Source: Stagonosporopsis chrysanthemi
Lineage: Eukaryota > Ascomycota > Dothideomycetes > Pleosporales > Didymellaceae
Direction: 5' to 3'
Assembly: GCA_022560025.1 (NCBI GenBank)
Contig: JAFISE010000242.1
Coordinates: 1-37,838, forward strand
DNA length: 37,838 nucleotides
A model generated the notes under the pieces. The model had not been told where the DNA came from. It saw only the letters and a list, made by a program, of their open reading frames with translations, and ran no database searches. Every line of letters begins with the position of its first letter. Position 1 is the first letter of the stretch. This document shows, in pieces, positions 1 through 9,686 of the stretch. Both the position numbers and the translations under genes were made by a program.

Positions 1-802
1 CTATTGCGTGTGGCTCAGTAACCTCATTTTTGTGATACCCCAAAAGGTGGTTGGGGTGCGCATCGGGTGACCGTGCGCATCGGGTGGCCGATTACAGTAA
101 GGGACCAACTCGGCGGCGGCGGCGCATGCAGCCCGGGTGCAGACGCATCACGGGCGGTGAGATGTTCTGGAGCTGCTCTGGAGCCGCTCTGGAGCCCTTG
201 GAGAAGCTGGAGAAGCGCACAGAGAGCCACGCGACCAGGGCGGGCGTCACGGCCATCGTGTCAGGCTGGCGGGCTGTCTACTGTGTGCATTGTGTGGTAC
301 AGGGCGGTGCGTACCCCGCCATCTGGTGGGGCATCATGGCGGTGAACTCTGGGAGGACATCACGCAGGTGCTACTGTCAGGGTCCGTTGTCGCGCGGGCT
401 ATCAGGGCAGGATCAGGGTGTCGCAAGGGGGAGACGAGCAGATACTAGATAGCGGGCGCGCCGCGCAGCTTTATAGGCAGGCTGCGCGAGGCTCAGGACG
501 CTGTGGGCTGTCCGCATAGCCGTGCTGCGCGCTAGCAGCTCGATCGGACGCGCCCACGTCATTGGTTCCGCAGCTATCGCGTCCACGGTGCGGACAGGTG
601 AGCTGTGTGCCGCGAAACCTGCTGCTGCTGTCGGCGGCGCTGCTGCTGCTGTCCGCCGTCTCTCCTCCCTCCTCCCTCGTCCCTCGTCCCTCTTCCCCTC
701 TGTGATTCCTCTGCGTGATTCCCCTCCGCGACCTCCAGTCCCCCCGGGCCTCTTCAACAGCGCTCCCCCTCCCCTCCCCTCCCCTCCCCTCCCCTCCCCA
801 GC
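1..802. other. GC-rich intergenic region and leader of the GS-like gene
   Basis: I see no convincing gene here; the open frames are low-complexity and start near the window edge. A 14-base unit beginning GTGCGCATCGGG occurs twice at about 56-86, and CTGGAG-rich imperfect repeats lie at 168-215. From about 650 the plus strand becomes pyrimidine-rich, and at 764-800 it is a CCCCT pentamer array that ends in CCCAG, two bases before the ATG at 803. That end resembles a 3' splice site, so a 5'UTR intron is possible, but no donor can be fixed from sequence alone. Confidence 0.5.
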
Positions 803-2314
803 ATGGCCGACCAGCCCGTGACCGTCGAGGCGCTGCCCGAGCTCCTCAAGGACGATGTGGCCGTCAAGGTCGCCGGCATCGACGTGGACGGGATGCTGCG
901 CGGCAAGCTGATGGCCAAGAAGAAGTTCCTGTCGATTGCACAGGACGGCTTCGGCTTCTGCAGCGTCGTCTTCGGCTGGGACATGCACGACCAGACGTAC
1001 TTCCGCGAGCTCGGCGTCTCCAACAAGGAGAACGGCTACCGCGACCTGATTGCCGTCCCCGACCTGTCCTCGTTCCGCCGCATCCCCTGGGAGAACAACG
1101 TGCCCTTCTTCCTCGTCTCGTTCCACGACCCGGACACCCACCAGACCCTGTACGCGTGCCCCCGCAGCCTGCTGAAGCGCGCCGTCGACAAGCTCAAGGA
1201 CAATGGCTACGGCGCCATGGCCGGTGCCGAGTACGAGTTCTACCAGTTCAGGGCCCCGCAGACACACGCCGGCCCGGAGAGGAACTCGTCGGGGACCGCC
1301 ACCTTCCTGCGCGACAACCCCGTCAACGCCCTGCCCAGCCTGACCGAGGGCATGTTCGGCTACAGCATCACCCGCACCGTCCACAACCAGGATTACTTCT
1401 ACGGCATCTTCGACGCCTGCGAGAAGTTCAACTGCGGCATCGAGGGCTGGCACACCGAGTCCGGCCCTGGTGTCTTTGAAGCCGTACGTCTCCCCTCACA
1501 GCCCGCACATTTCACTCACTGACACACCTCCCCCTCCCCAGGCCCTCCAGTTTGGCGAAATCAGCGCCATGGCCGACAAGGCCTCCCTCTTCAAGCTCGT
1601 CGTCAAGTCCCTCGGCTCCCAATTCGGCATCACCCCGTGCTTCATGGCGAAGCCACGCGAGGGACTTCCCGGAAACAGCGGGCACATGCACGTCTCCATC
1701 GTCGACAACGCAGGGACCAACCTGTTCGCGCGGGACACGGAAGACAAATCCGCGCCCTACAGCGACATTGCCTTCCTCAGCGACCTGGGGCGGCACTTCC
1801 TCGCCGGCCTGATCGACGGCCTGCCGGACATCATGCCCATCCTCGCGCCCAACGTCAACTCGTACAAGCGCCTGGTCGAAAACTTCTGGGCCCCCGTCAC
1901 CGTCTCCTGGGGCCTCGAGCACCGCGCCGCCTCCATCCGCCTGATTGCCCCGCCCACCGCGAGCGCAAAAGCAACCCGCTTCGAGGTCCGTGTCCCCGGC
2001 GCAGACACGAACCCGCATTTCGTCCTCGCGGCCATTCTGGCCCTCGGCTGGCGCGGCATCGAGAAGAAGATGGAAATCAGCATCCCCCCGCTGGGCAAAG
2101 GGGAGGATGTTGGCGGTGCCGCGGATAAGGGCGAGAGGCTTGCGAAGAGCCTCAAGGAGGCGACGGAGCGGTTCATGCGCAAGGAAAGTGTGGCGAGGGA
2201 GGTGTTTGGGGATGCGTTTGTGGACCACTTTGGGGGGACGAGGCAGCATGAGATTAGGCTGTGGGATGAGGCCGTGACGGATTGGGAGGTGAGGCGGTAT
2301 ATTGAGACGGTGTA

Positions 2315-2315
<1 letters not shown>
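803..2315 (+). CDS. Glutamine-synthetase-like enzyme (fungal GS/guanido-kinase-fold ligase)
   Basis: Two exons (803-1483, 1542-2315) encode 484 aa. The 58-nt intron 1484-1541 starts GTACGT, has a CTGAC branch site and ends CAG, joining GPGVFEA to ALQFGEI in phase 0. The first ~100 residues are the GS beta-grasp type (KVAGIDVDGMLRGK). The catalytic part shows the metal site AGAEYEF, the histidine loop GNSGHMHVS, NVNSYKRL, and the EHRAASIRLIAPP arginine stretch, all expected for ATP-dependent ligation to the gamma-carboxyl of glutamate. The protein resembles the type I/III-like fungal group rather than the ~360-aa eukaryotic cytosolic GS, so ammonia may not be the true acceptor; amine ligation is equally possible. 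No targeting signal is visible. The start is the first ATG after a CCCCT array. The 3' end abuts a 61-base G run. Confidence 0.93.

Positions 2316-2316
<1 letters not shown>

Positions 2317-2377
<61 letters not shown>
2317..2377. repeat. Homopolymer run of 61 G
   Basis: An uninterrupted G tract begins two bases after the TAG stop of the GS-like gene and would lie in its 3'UTR. It is far longer than any other homopolymer in the window. It could be a real slippage tract, or a sequencing or assembly artefact; sequence alone cannot decide. Confidence 0.95.
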
Positions 2378-2378
<1 letters not shown>

Positions 2379-2533
2379 GTGCGAGGACGTTGCATGGATG
2401 CATGTATGGAGGGACGAATGGTTGTGATGTATTAGATTATGACGTGACGCCATGGGTATACCGCTCTTATAAGACTCCTTTTCATCAATCACCTATCATG
2501 AACAGCAACTCTCCACATCACTCCAAGGCTTAC

Positions 2534-4366
2534 TCACAGCCCCACCACCCCCCTCAGCCCCCTCACCCTCCCCCGCCAATCCGTCGCATACCCCAACCAC
2601 ACAATCCCGCTCGCCATGCCCCACGCCCTCTCGCCCGCCCCCTTCCCCTGCAGCGGGATATCCATCGGCGGTGGGATGCTCGTCTTGACCCCCCACCAGC
2701 GATCCCGCGTCACAGCCTTGACATTACACAGACTCCTCAACCCCTCTTTGCCCGCGAACCGCCCATACCCGCTGCCCTTGACGCCGCCAAAGGGGAGCTG
2801 CACCATGTACGTGACGGCGAAGTCGTTGACGGCCACCATGCCCGCATGCACGTCGCGGACGACCCGCTCGAGGTCCGCCGTCGAGGAGCCGTACACGCTC
2901 GCGCCGAGAGCGAAAATGGTGCTGTTTGCGATGGAAATGGCGCTGGCGACCGAGTCGGCGCGCATGAGCAGGAAGACGGGCGCGAACAGCTCCTGCTGGG
3001 CGATTTTCATGCTCGGCGTCACGTCTGCGAGAAATGTGGGCGTGAAGTAGTGGCCGGAGGGGTGCGAGGGGTGCGTGTATCGCTTGCCGCCGGCGAGGAG
3101 GCGGGCACCGTGCCTCACGGCGTCGTCGATGAGTGCTTCGAGGTTGGCGAAGCTGGCGGCGGAGATGGAGGCGCCGACGTCGATGGGGGTGTCGGTGGGG
3201 TCGGTGAGGATGGAGCCGGGCTTGAGGGCGCGGATTTTGGGGGTCAGGTAGTCGATCAGGCGGTCGTGAACCTTGGGCAGGGCGATGACGCGCTCGATGC
3301 CGATGCAGTTCTGGCCTGCAGATTGGAACGTCCCGCGCATGAGGATGCTGGCTACGCGCTTGAAGTCGCTGTCCGAGAGGTCGTCGAGTACGATGGCTGG
3401 GTCTTTACCGCCGAGCTCGACACACACCGGAGTCAACGACTTTGCGGCAGAGGCACAGACGTGGTGTGCAACTTGTCGAGAGCCGATGAATGTAATGTGG
3501 CTAATATCAGGATGGGACGTCAGATGGTTGGCAACATCAGGCCAGCATATGACTGGCTGGACGATGTCTGGAGAATGCCCGCACACCTCCAGAGCACGAG
3601 TTATGATGGAGATGAAGTAGGCCGAGGACCAGGCGGTTGCCTCGGAGCCCTTCACAATAACAGCATTGCCTGAGAATATCGAGGCAATGACGGGGGAGTG
3701 TGCGTTGTGGAAGGGGTAGTTCCAGGAATGGCAGACGGCGACGACACCCAGCGGCTGGTACATGACCTCGTTCCACTTGTACATCATGAGGAGATTGGAC
3801 GGCCGACGCTCGCTCCTGAGGCTCTCCTCGCCATGGCGTATGGTCCACCGCAGCTTCTCGGCCGTGACCAGGATCTCCCCCAGCGCAGCATCCACCATGG
3901 TCTTGCCGGAATCCAGACAGGCGACTCTTGCGATTGTCTCCTGGTTCTCGAGGATGAACTTGAGCATCGTCTTGAGCACCTTCCTGCGCTGGGCGAAGGT
4001 CGTCTGCGCCCACTGTACTTGAGCCTCCTTCGCTTTGGCAATGGCGCGGTCGATGCCCTGCGCGGTGGACGGGTTGATGCGCCCGAGGGCTTCACCGGTG
4101 GCCGGGGCGTAGCATTGGATGAGCGACGAGCCAGAGACCTGGACGCGTCAATTGGTGCACAGGCAGAGGGAAGTCGTATATCAAACCTTCAGCGTGGGCT
4201 CCTGAAGCGCCTCGCCTCGCCATCCAGGCTGCGCTTGCTCGGGCGGCGTGACATGATACGGGACCGGCGCCTCTGCGTCTGTCCGGAGCAGCAGATACAA
4301 GACATAGACGGTCGCTGCACCGACGATGCCGAGCACATACGTGCTGTAATCGTCAGGGCCGGCCAT
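2534..4366 (-). CDS. MSC7: Membrane-anchored aldehyde dehydrogenase, Msc7 type
   Basis: Two exons (4366-4187, 4138-2534) encode 594 aa. The 48-nt intron 4186-4139 (GTTTGA donor, CAG acceptor) joins EPTLK to VSGSSLIQCYAPATGE in phase 0. I chose the ATG at 4366; an in-frame GTG lies nine bases upstream. Residues ~9-27 form an N-terminal transmembrane segment. ALDH hallmarks are the Asn of CHSWNYPFHN (~200), the general base Glu in CVELGGKDP (~301) and the nucleophile Cys in SAGQNCIGIERV (~338), followed by the PFGGVKGSGYGR loop and a weakly hydrophobic C-terminus. The family oxidises aldehydes with NAD(P)+; yeast Msc7 is a membrane-linked member of unclear physiological substrate. All catalytic residues are present, so it should be active. 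It converges on the GS-like gene with a 218-bp gap. Confidence 0.93.
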
Positions 4367-4525
4367 GCTGTGCACGCGCTGCTTAGTTGTGGGCAGTCAC
4401 GCTGGTTGGTTGCGGTTATTGGACCCTGTCGCTCGGGAACGTTTTGGCGTCGGATGTTCCGCGATCACGCGACACAAGCTACCCACCAGCGAAAGGACGA
4501 GGAGTTGGCCGCATCGCCTGTTGTC

Positions 4526-4796
4526 ACCGCATCCTGGAGCTTCCGAGCAGCCATTTGGCACTTTTGAAGGATTCTGAAGGATGCAACGATGGCTTAATAG
4601 GGAATAGAACAACAGACTTGCAGCTCACGAACAGGCTAGTAGCCGCAAGTTAAGACCTTGTAAAGTGACCAAGATGCTCAAATCTTCTATATAGCCAGTA
4701 ACAATCACTTGCTTGTGGGCTTTTTTGGCTTATTTAATTTATAGTTAATTTATACCTGAAAGCACTGCGTTCTGCTCGGAAGCTCCAGGATGCGGT
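4526..4796. repeat. 25-bp perfect inverted repeat enclosing 221 bp (possible MITE)
   Basis: The 25 bases at 4526-4550 (starting ACCGCATCC, ending CGAGCAG) are the exact reverse complement of 4772-4796. The enclosed segment is much more AT-rich than its surroundings and has no coding frame. Long perfect terminal repeats around a short AT-rich core are the form of a miniature inverted-repeat element. I see no clear target-site duplication and no second copy in the window. The element lies between the Msc7 start and the small secreted protein, so it sits in one or both promoters. Confidence 0.6.
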
Positions 4797-4932
4797 ATAA
4801 TTTATAAAGGCCGACCGGATAACGCTGCATTGTCTTTATCTCAAAGAAACTGCGTTCACGCCTACCAGAACCCGTTCAATTTACGTATTTTTTTTTGTGG
4901 ACTACCCAAGCCTAGACTGCATAGCACCAATC

Positions 4933-5334
4933 ATGCGTTCTTCAATCATCGTTGCTGGCTTTATCGCGCTTGCGGCCGCCCTACCAGCCATCGTGCCAAT
5001 TGATGAGACCTCTCTGGCTGTCCGCACCGAGTCGCTCGACAACACTGTCGCTCTCGAGCCCCGTTTCAACGACTACGACGCGACCTTTGATTGGCCTGAG
5101 ACTAGTTTTACTGGCGGCGGCCTAAGCGCGCAATTCCAGGCTGTCAACCAAGGAAACGGCAAATACAAGTTCCAGTTCTGGAACGGTATCCCAGGCAACG
5201 GGCGTACTCTCAACTACCGGGTTTCGTACGGCGGCAATACTCTGGCGTCCGTCAACCTAGGTCCTTCAACGACTACTACTGTTGATGTTGTCAAAACCGG
5301 GACCAATTTCAATATCTTAATTCAGGCAGCGTAA
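4933..5334 (+). CDS. Small secreted protein, cysteine-free, unknown function
   Basis: A single exon encodes 133 aa. I start at MRSSIIVAGF rather than at the in-frame upstream ATG (4897), because only the shorter start places a clean signal peptide first: a basic residue, then a hydrophobic core and the probable cleavage region AAALPA at ~16-18. Residues ~20-45 resemble a propeptide ending in EPRF. The mature part (~46-133) alternates hydrophobic and polar residues (AQFQAVN, KYKFQFWNG, LNYRVSYGG, FNILIQAA), suggesting a small beta-sandwich. There is no cysteine, unusual for a fungal small secreted protein. A TATA-like TATAATTTATAAA lies at 4796-4808. I do not recognise the family; a carbohydrate- or surface-binding role is only a guess. 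Confidence 0.75.
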   Translation: MRSSIIVAGFIALAAALPAIVPIDETSLAVRTESLDNTVALEPRFNDYDATFDWPETSFTGGGLSAQFQAVNQGNGKYKFQFWNGIPGNGRTLNYRVSYGGNTLASVNLGPSTTTTVDVVKTGTNFNILIQAA

Positions 5335-6250
5335 AAGATGGATGTAAAGATAATAGGGCGCACAAAGCTATTAGGAATAGTCATATAGGTTGATTATCAT
5401 GTGAATACATCTGAGAAAGCTTATATACACTGCAATCATCTACACCACCTGCAAGGGACTTGTCCACAACTTGCACCGGCACCCAAAGCCGACAACTGTT
5501 CGCAACTTGCTCCATGCGGAAGGTTTGACTTTGCTGTCGATTGCCCCGTTACCGATCCGGGGCTATAAGCGTGGTTCAATCATCGCCCCGGCGACAGCGC
5601 TCCTCGTTTGGAGCCACCACAGATCATGAATCTCTTGGTCAGTAATTGGATGTACGCAACAGGCCTTCACAGGGATATCACATCGAAGCGGTAGCCTCGA
5701 CATTGTCATCTCGACCGATGTATCGTCCTGGCTGCCGTCGCTCGCACTACGGGCACTAGTACGCCCCGCATCGCGACATGACGCACCCACCGAGCCATGC
5801 CTTCTCCACACATTAGACTCCGCAGAAGAGAAGATCAGATCAATACATCATATGCGGTGCCTGATTGTCCATCCATACTTGAGGCGCCCGGCTTCGTTGC
5901 TGCCGAAACGCTGCTGAAACCGAAACAGCTGACAAGACGTCAAACATGCCAACCTTGACACCTCAAGCGTCAATCGTTTGGGGGACGGCACATCGCCAAC
6001 AAACAAGCCTTTCTTGGTAGGTTGTAGGCCTTGTTGCCGTGTGAGGCAGTGACTGCTCGTTTGAGGCAGTGCTAGGCATGAGTATGCAGCGTCGCCGCCT
6101 ACTTGCGCTGAATGCTGTATAAGAGTCTAGATGTAAGGCTCCCAGGCGTGAGTATCGTCAGGCTCTACCTTTCATTGTCGAAACCAAAATAATCCACTGT
6201 ACCATTTTCATACACAACCTACTGTCTAATAGCCCCTCACACCCACAACC
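5335..6250. other. Intergenic, no gene seen
   Basis: About 0.9 kb between two plus-strand secreted-protein genes. Frames here are short and without recognisable motifs. A short repeated phrase ending TGAGGCAGTG occurs at ~6040-6071. I see no tRNA. Confidence 0.5.
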
Positions 6251-7258
6251 ATGGTACTCCACCTCCTCCAACTTACTCTGCCATTCCTCGCCCTCCTCTC
6301 CACAGCCCACGCCCAATCCCCCTCCATCATCCCTACCGACCTCAGCGCTGGCTTCAACAAGAAAGAAGTCCAAGTCTCCTTCTCCAACACCGCAACCGAC
6401 GGCTTCACCTCCGGGACATCCTTCCCCCGCGACGCTGTAGCAAACGAACCCACCTTCGCCCTGGGCGACAGCAATGGCATCGCCCCCAGCACGCGCTACA
6501 CACTCATCATGGTCGACACCACGTGCCCCAGCGCGCGCAAGCTGCACTACGTGCGCTCCAACTTCAAGTTCAGTTTCGCGGGCGGGACGAACATCGAGAC
6601 CGAGTCCGCACCGCTGGTCGAGTACAAGGCTCCCGGAGCGCTTGGTGAGCAGGGCGACCAGCGACAGTACGTGTTTTTGATGTACACGAACCCGCAGCGC
6701 AAGGAGTTTGCGGAGATGCAGACACCCGCCGAGGGGGAGGTGTTTGATGTGAAGAAGTTCCAGGGGGACAACGGATTCAAGGATCCGGTTGCGGGCGTGG
6801 GTATGGTGGTGCAGTTGGGCGGGACGGCGGACTGTGGCGGCGAGGGCGCGAGTCAGCTGCCCGAGGGCTTGCCTTCTGCGGCGCCGGGGACAAGCCAGGC
6901 TGCTGCGGGCACGACGAGGGCGGCTCCTTCGCAGACTCGAGCGGAGTCTGGTGGTGCTCCGGTGCCTTCACCCACCCTTCCTGGAGACGATGGACAGCAG
7001 GCCCCGGCACCTACTACCGCCTCCTCCTCCACCGCTGCTCCAGCAGTTTCGTCTCCAGCGCAGCAGACCGGTGAGACGGCTCCAACCTCAGTGAACCCGG
7101 TCAATAGCTTCACTAGCGTGCGAACGACTATTCCCAGCTCTCCAACGACGAGCAGCGCACCTCTCGAGCAGACCGCGAATGCGGCTCCAGGAACACTGGT
7201 CAGCAACGGCGCATTTGTGGTGCAACTGCTGCTTGTTGCGGGTGTTTTGGGCTGGTGA
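6251..7258 (+). CDS. Secreted, probably GPI-anchored PEBP-fold protein
   Basis: A single exon encodes 335 aa. Residues 1-21 are a signal peptide (cleavage after STAHA). Residues ~25-198 resemble the phosphatidylethanolamine-binding protein/RKIP fold: EPTFALGDSNGIAPSTRYTLIMVD, then a CPSARKLHYVRSNF segment where the family usually has D-P-D-x-P and the ligand-loop His, and QYVFLMYTNP near the end. Two cysteines (92, 195) could form a disulfide, fitting an extracellular location. Residues ~200-312 are a Ser/Thr/Pro/Ala-rich stalk likely to be O-glycosylated. The C-terminus (SNGA then a hydrophobic tail ending GVLGW) fits a GPI-attachment signal. Known PEBPs bind phospholipid head groups or inhibit proteases and kinases; a wall or plasma-membrane role here is inferred from architecture. 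The canonical anion-site residues are altered. Confidence 0.85.
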   Translation: MVLHLLQLTLPFLALLSTAHAQSPSIIPTDLSAGFNKKEVQVSFSNTATDGFTSGTSFPRDAVANEPTFALGDSNGIAPSTRYTLIMVDTTCPSARKLHYVRSNFKFSFAGGTNIETESAPLVEYKAPGALGEQGDQRQYVFLMYTNPQRKEFAEMQTPAEGEVFDVKKFQGDNGFKDPVAGVGMVVQLGGTADCGGEGASQLPEGLPSAAPGTSQAAAGTTRAAPSQTRAESGGAPVPSPTLPGDDGQQAPAPTTASSSTAAPAVSSPAQQTGETAPTSVNPVNSFTSVRTTIPSSPTTSSAPLEQTANAAPGTLVSNGAFVVQLLLVAGVLGW

Positions 7259-7541
7259 GTCTGTAATCCAGCCTCGTAATGTTCTGGGTGTAGATGTCCT
7301 GTGTTATTAGAGACAAAATTAAAGACTGTGTCATGTCCGCTTCGAACCCATAGATATAGGACTCATGGTGTGTTCTCCGAGTTGAATCTCCATCGGCTCA
7401 CGGCTGATACAAATGTGCTCGTGGTATTGTCAGGTGCTGGTCCTGGACTTCCGTAATTGCGTAGAACAGGTGATATGATCCACACTAAGTTCATATAACA
7501 TCGTCGCACCTGCTTCAGCATAATGCCTAGGAACCTCAGTA

Positions 7542-8417
7542 TCATGCCTCCTTGACAACCTCCGCGTAGGACTTCCCACCCTTCTTGATCAACTCTCCGA
7601 CTACAAACGGGATCGCATCCGTCGGTCCATAATACTTCAAGTCGAACTTGTCCCACTCCCCCGCGTTCCTGAGATACTCAGGCGTGCGTCTCTGCAACTG
7701 GCAGCCGCCCATGAAGAACGGCCACCCCAGCAGCGTATACACGACCTGCATGAACCTCGCAAGCACCCTCCCCTCGGTCCTCCACGGATTCACAACATGC
7801 TCACACACCACCATTCTTCCCCCAGGCTTCAGCAGGTTGTACAGCCCATTAATCGTCTCCTGCGCGTGTGGCACCCCGCACAGCACCCTCAGACAGCAGA
7901 TCTCATCAAACACGCCGTCCGACGCCAACCCGGCCCTCCCACCCACCTCCAGCACTCCACTCCTGTACAGCGCGGGGATCAAGCTCTCAGGCTCCCCGCC
8001 GCAGCGCAGCGCATGGTAGTTCTCGCCGAAACCGTTCTTCTGCGCATTCCGTAGCAGCCCTGGATGCAGGTCCGCGGCGGGCTCGGCGCCGTACATGGCG
8101 CTGATGCGGGAGGCGTCGAAGCGCGACAGCAGTTCGCCGGTGCCGGGGCCGATGTCAAGGACCACGCCGGAGCAGGACGAGAGCAGCGACGTGAGGGGCC
8201 CGGGCATTTCAATGGACATTGCGGCGCCGTTTTTGGTCCACAGCCGGGCGAAGGATTTGTAGCGTAAAGCGGTGAGGTTGAGGAGCGTCCAGGGCTTGAG
8301 GTCGATGAAGGTCGTTTCGAGGATGGTCATGATGAAGTGAAAGATAGAGGTTAGGAGGAGGAGGAACGGTTGCAATAACACGGGGAGGTGGTTCTGTATC
8401 CATGGTGGTGGAGGCAT
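7542..8417 (-). CDS. Membrane-anchored SAM-dependent methyltransferase (METTL7-like)
   Basis: A single exon encodes 291 aa, starting at MPPPPWIQNH; codons open further upstream but have no family-like content. A hydrophobic N-terminal segment (~10-35) should anchor the protein in a membrane, as in METTL7-type enzymes. The class I Rossmann domain follows: motif I VVLDIGPGTGELLSRF (~85), an acidic residue in YGAEPAADLHPGL, motif IV around FDEICCLRVLCGVPH and the post-loop motif LLKPGGRMVVCEHV. The C-terminal WDKFDLKYYGPTDAIPFV stretch resembles the substrate-side region of this family. The substrate cannot be read from the sequence; animal METTL7 proteins methylate thiols at lipid droplets or ER. 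Its start faces that of the Ayr1-type reductase across 350 bp, so the two could share a promoter. Confidence 0.85.
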   Translation of the reverse strand: MPPPPWIQNHLPVLLQPFLLLLTSIFHFIMTILETTFIDLKPWTLLNLTALRYKSFARLWTKNGAAMSIEMPGPLTSLLSSCSGVVLDIGPGTGELLSRFDASRISAMYGAEPAADLHPGLLRNAQKNGFGENYHALRCGGEPESLIPALYRSGVLEVGGRAGLASDGVFDEICCLRVLCGVPHAQETINGLYNLLKPGGRMVVCEHVVNPWRTEGRVLARFMQVVYTLLGWPFFMGGCQLQRRTPEYLRNAGEWDKFDLKYYGPTDAIPFVVGELIKKGGKSYAEVVKEA

Positions 8418-8767
8418 TTGTGTTGATGGTCGTGCTGGACGGTAGCTTGAGTTGCTGTTGTTCACGATTTCACTGTCCAGGCGATGTGTTGCGCAACGGA
8501 GGAGACGTAGAGGACAGTAAAAGGTGAGCTGCAGTGTCCAGCAGCTCACCAGCTCTCGAAACTCTAAAAAAGGGCCATCGGATTGTCGGCGCTGACGTCC
8601 GGAGGCAGCAACGATAGGTTCGAAAGCTGATCAGACGTCAGAAGCATGTGGCAGTGGGGTCTGAGTGGAGCAACTTCAACCGAGGCATGTGGCCCCAGCT
8701 TCTCGAGCAATGAAACGGGCGTGAAGTATGAGAGCGCGGACTCCGCATAACATCCCCAATTATTGCA

Positions 8768-9686
8768 ATGGCGCAGCAGCAGAGGCAGAAATTCGCGCTG
8801 ATTACAGGGTGCACGCCTGGGGGCATTGGGTAGGTCGTTTGCCAGACAGTTGAGCGCTGCATCTAACACACATAGGCATTTCCTCGCGCTGGAATTTGCT
8901 GAGAAAGGCTTCCAAGTCCTGGGGACCGTCCGCGATCCCTCCAAATACGCGTCGCCCCACCAAAACATCACATTCCTGCCCCTCGAGCTCACAAGCATCG
9001 ATTCGATCCGCGAGCTCCGCAAGCGCGTTGCCGAGATCACAAACGGCAAGCTCGACATCCTCTACAACAATGCCGGCCGCAACTACGTCGTACCGGCGCT
9101 CGACTACAACACTGACGAGCTGCATGAGCTCTTCGAGGCGAACGTCTTCGCGGTGATGCACATGTGCAGGGAATTCACGCCGCTGTTGATCGAAGCCAAG
9201 GGCACCATCGTGCAGACTGGCTCCGTGGCTGGCATCCTGCCGTACGTGTGGGGCGCGCCGTACAACGCCTCGAAAGCCGCGCTGCACTCGTACAGCAACA
9301 CGCTGCGCGTCGAACTCGCGCCGCTGGGTGTGCGCGTCGTGAACGTCATCACCGGCGGCGTCAAGTCGAACATCGCACGCACCCATCGCGAGCTGCCGGC
9401 CGGCTCCTACATGCAGCCCCTTGCCCCCGAGTACGAGCGCAGGTTGACGCATAGCCAGCAGCTCGGCATGGACACGCAGCAGTATGCGAGGAGCTGCGTG
9501 AGGCAGGTTGTGCGCGGCGATGGGTGGTTTGGCCGACAGAGGGAGATCTGGGAGGGCAAGATGAGCTGGATCGTGTGGTTTGGGTGGAAGTGGATGCCGA
9601 CCAAGATCTTCGATTGGTACTTCTCCTATGTGTTCAAGCTGGGGAAGCTGAGGGGTAGTGTTGGGCCTAACAAGAAGGCTTTGTAG
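8768..9686 (+). CDS. AYR1: Short-chain dehydrogenase, Ayr1-type 1-acyl-DHAP reductase
   Basis: Two exons (8768-8829, 8876-9686) encode 290 aa. The 46-nt intron 8830-8875 (GTAGGT, CTAAC branch, TAG) interrupts the cofactor motif; splicing yields LITGCTPGGIGHFLALEFA, whereas an unspliced reading loses it. SDR hallmarks are TGxxxGIG (13-21), NNAG (85-88), Asn110, Ser137 in TGSVAG, Tyr150 and Lys154 in YNASK. The segment YNASKAALHSYSNTLRVELAP is characteristic of Ayr1, the NADPH-dependent 1-acyldihydroxyacetone-phosphate reductase of ER and lipid droplets, which makes lysophosphatidate. The aromatic C-terminus (SWIVWFGWKWMP, WYFSYVF) could associate with a membrane. It is divergent from the methyltransferase gene. 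Confidence 0.9.

Noticed and set aside
51..452. 133-codon plus-strand frame at the left edge
   Set aside because: Arg/Gly/Ser-rich translation of imperfect CTGGAG repeats; no motif.
413..1453. 346-codon minus-strand frame over the GS-like gene
   Set aside because: Antisense of a recognised enzyme exon with GC-rich third positions; Val/Gly/Ala-rich low-complexity product.
2390..3673. 427-codon plus-strand frame
   Set aside because: Antisense of the aldehyde dehydrogenase, whose motifs and catalytic residues are unmistakable on the other strand.
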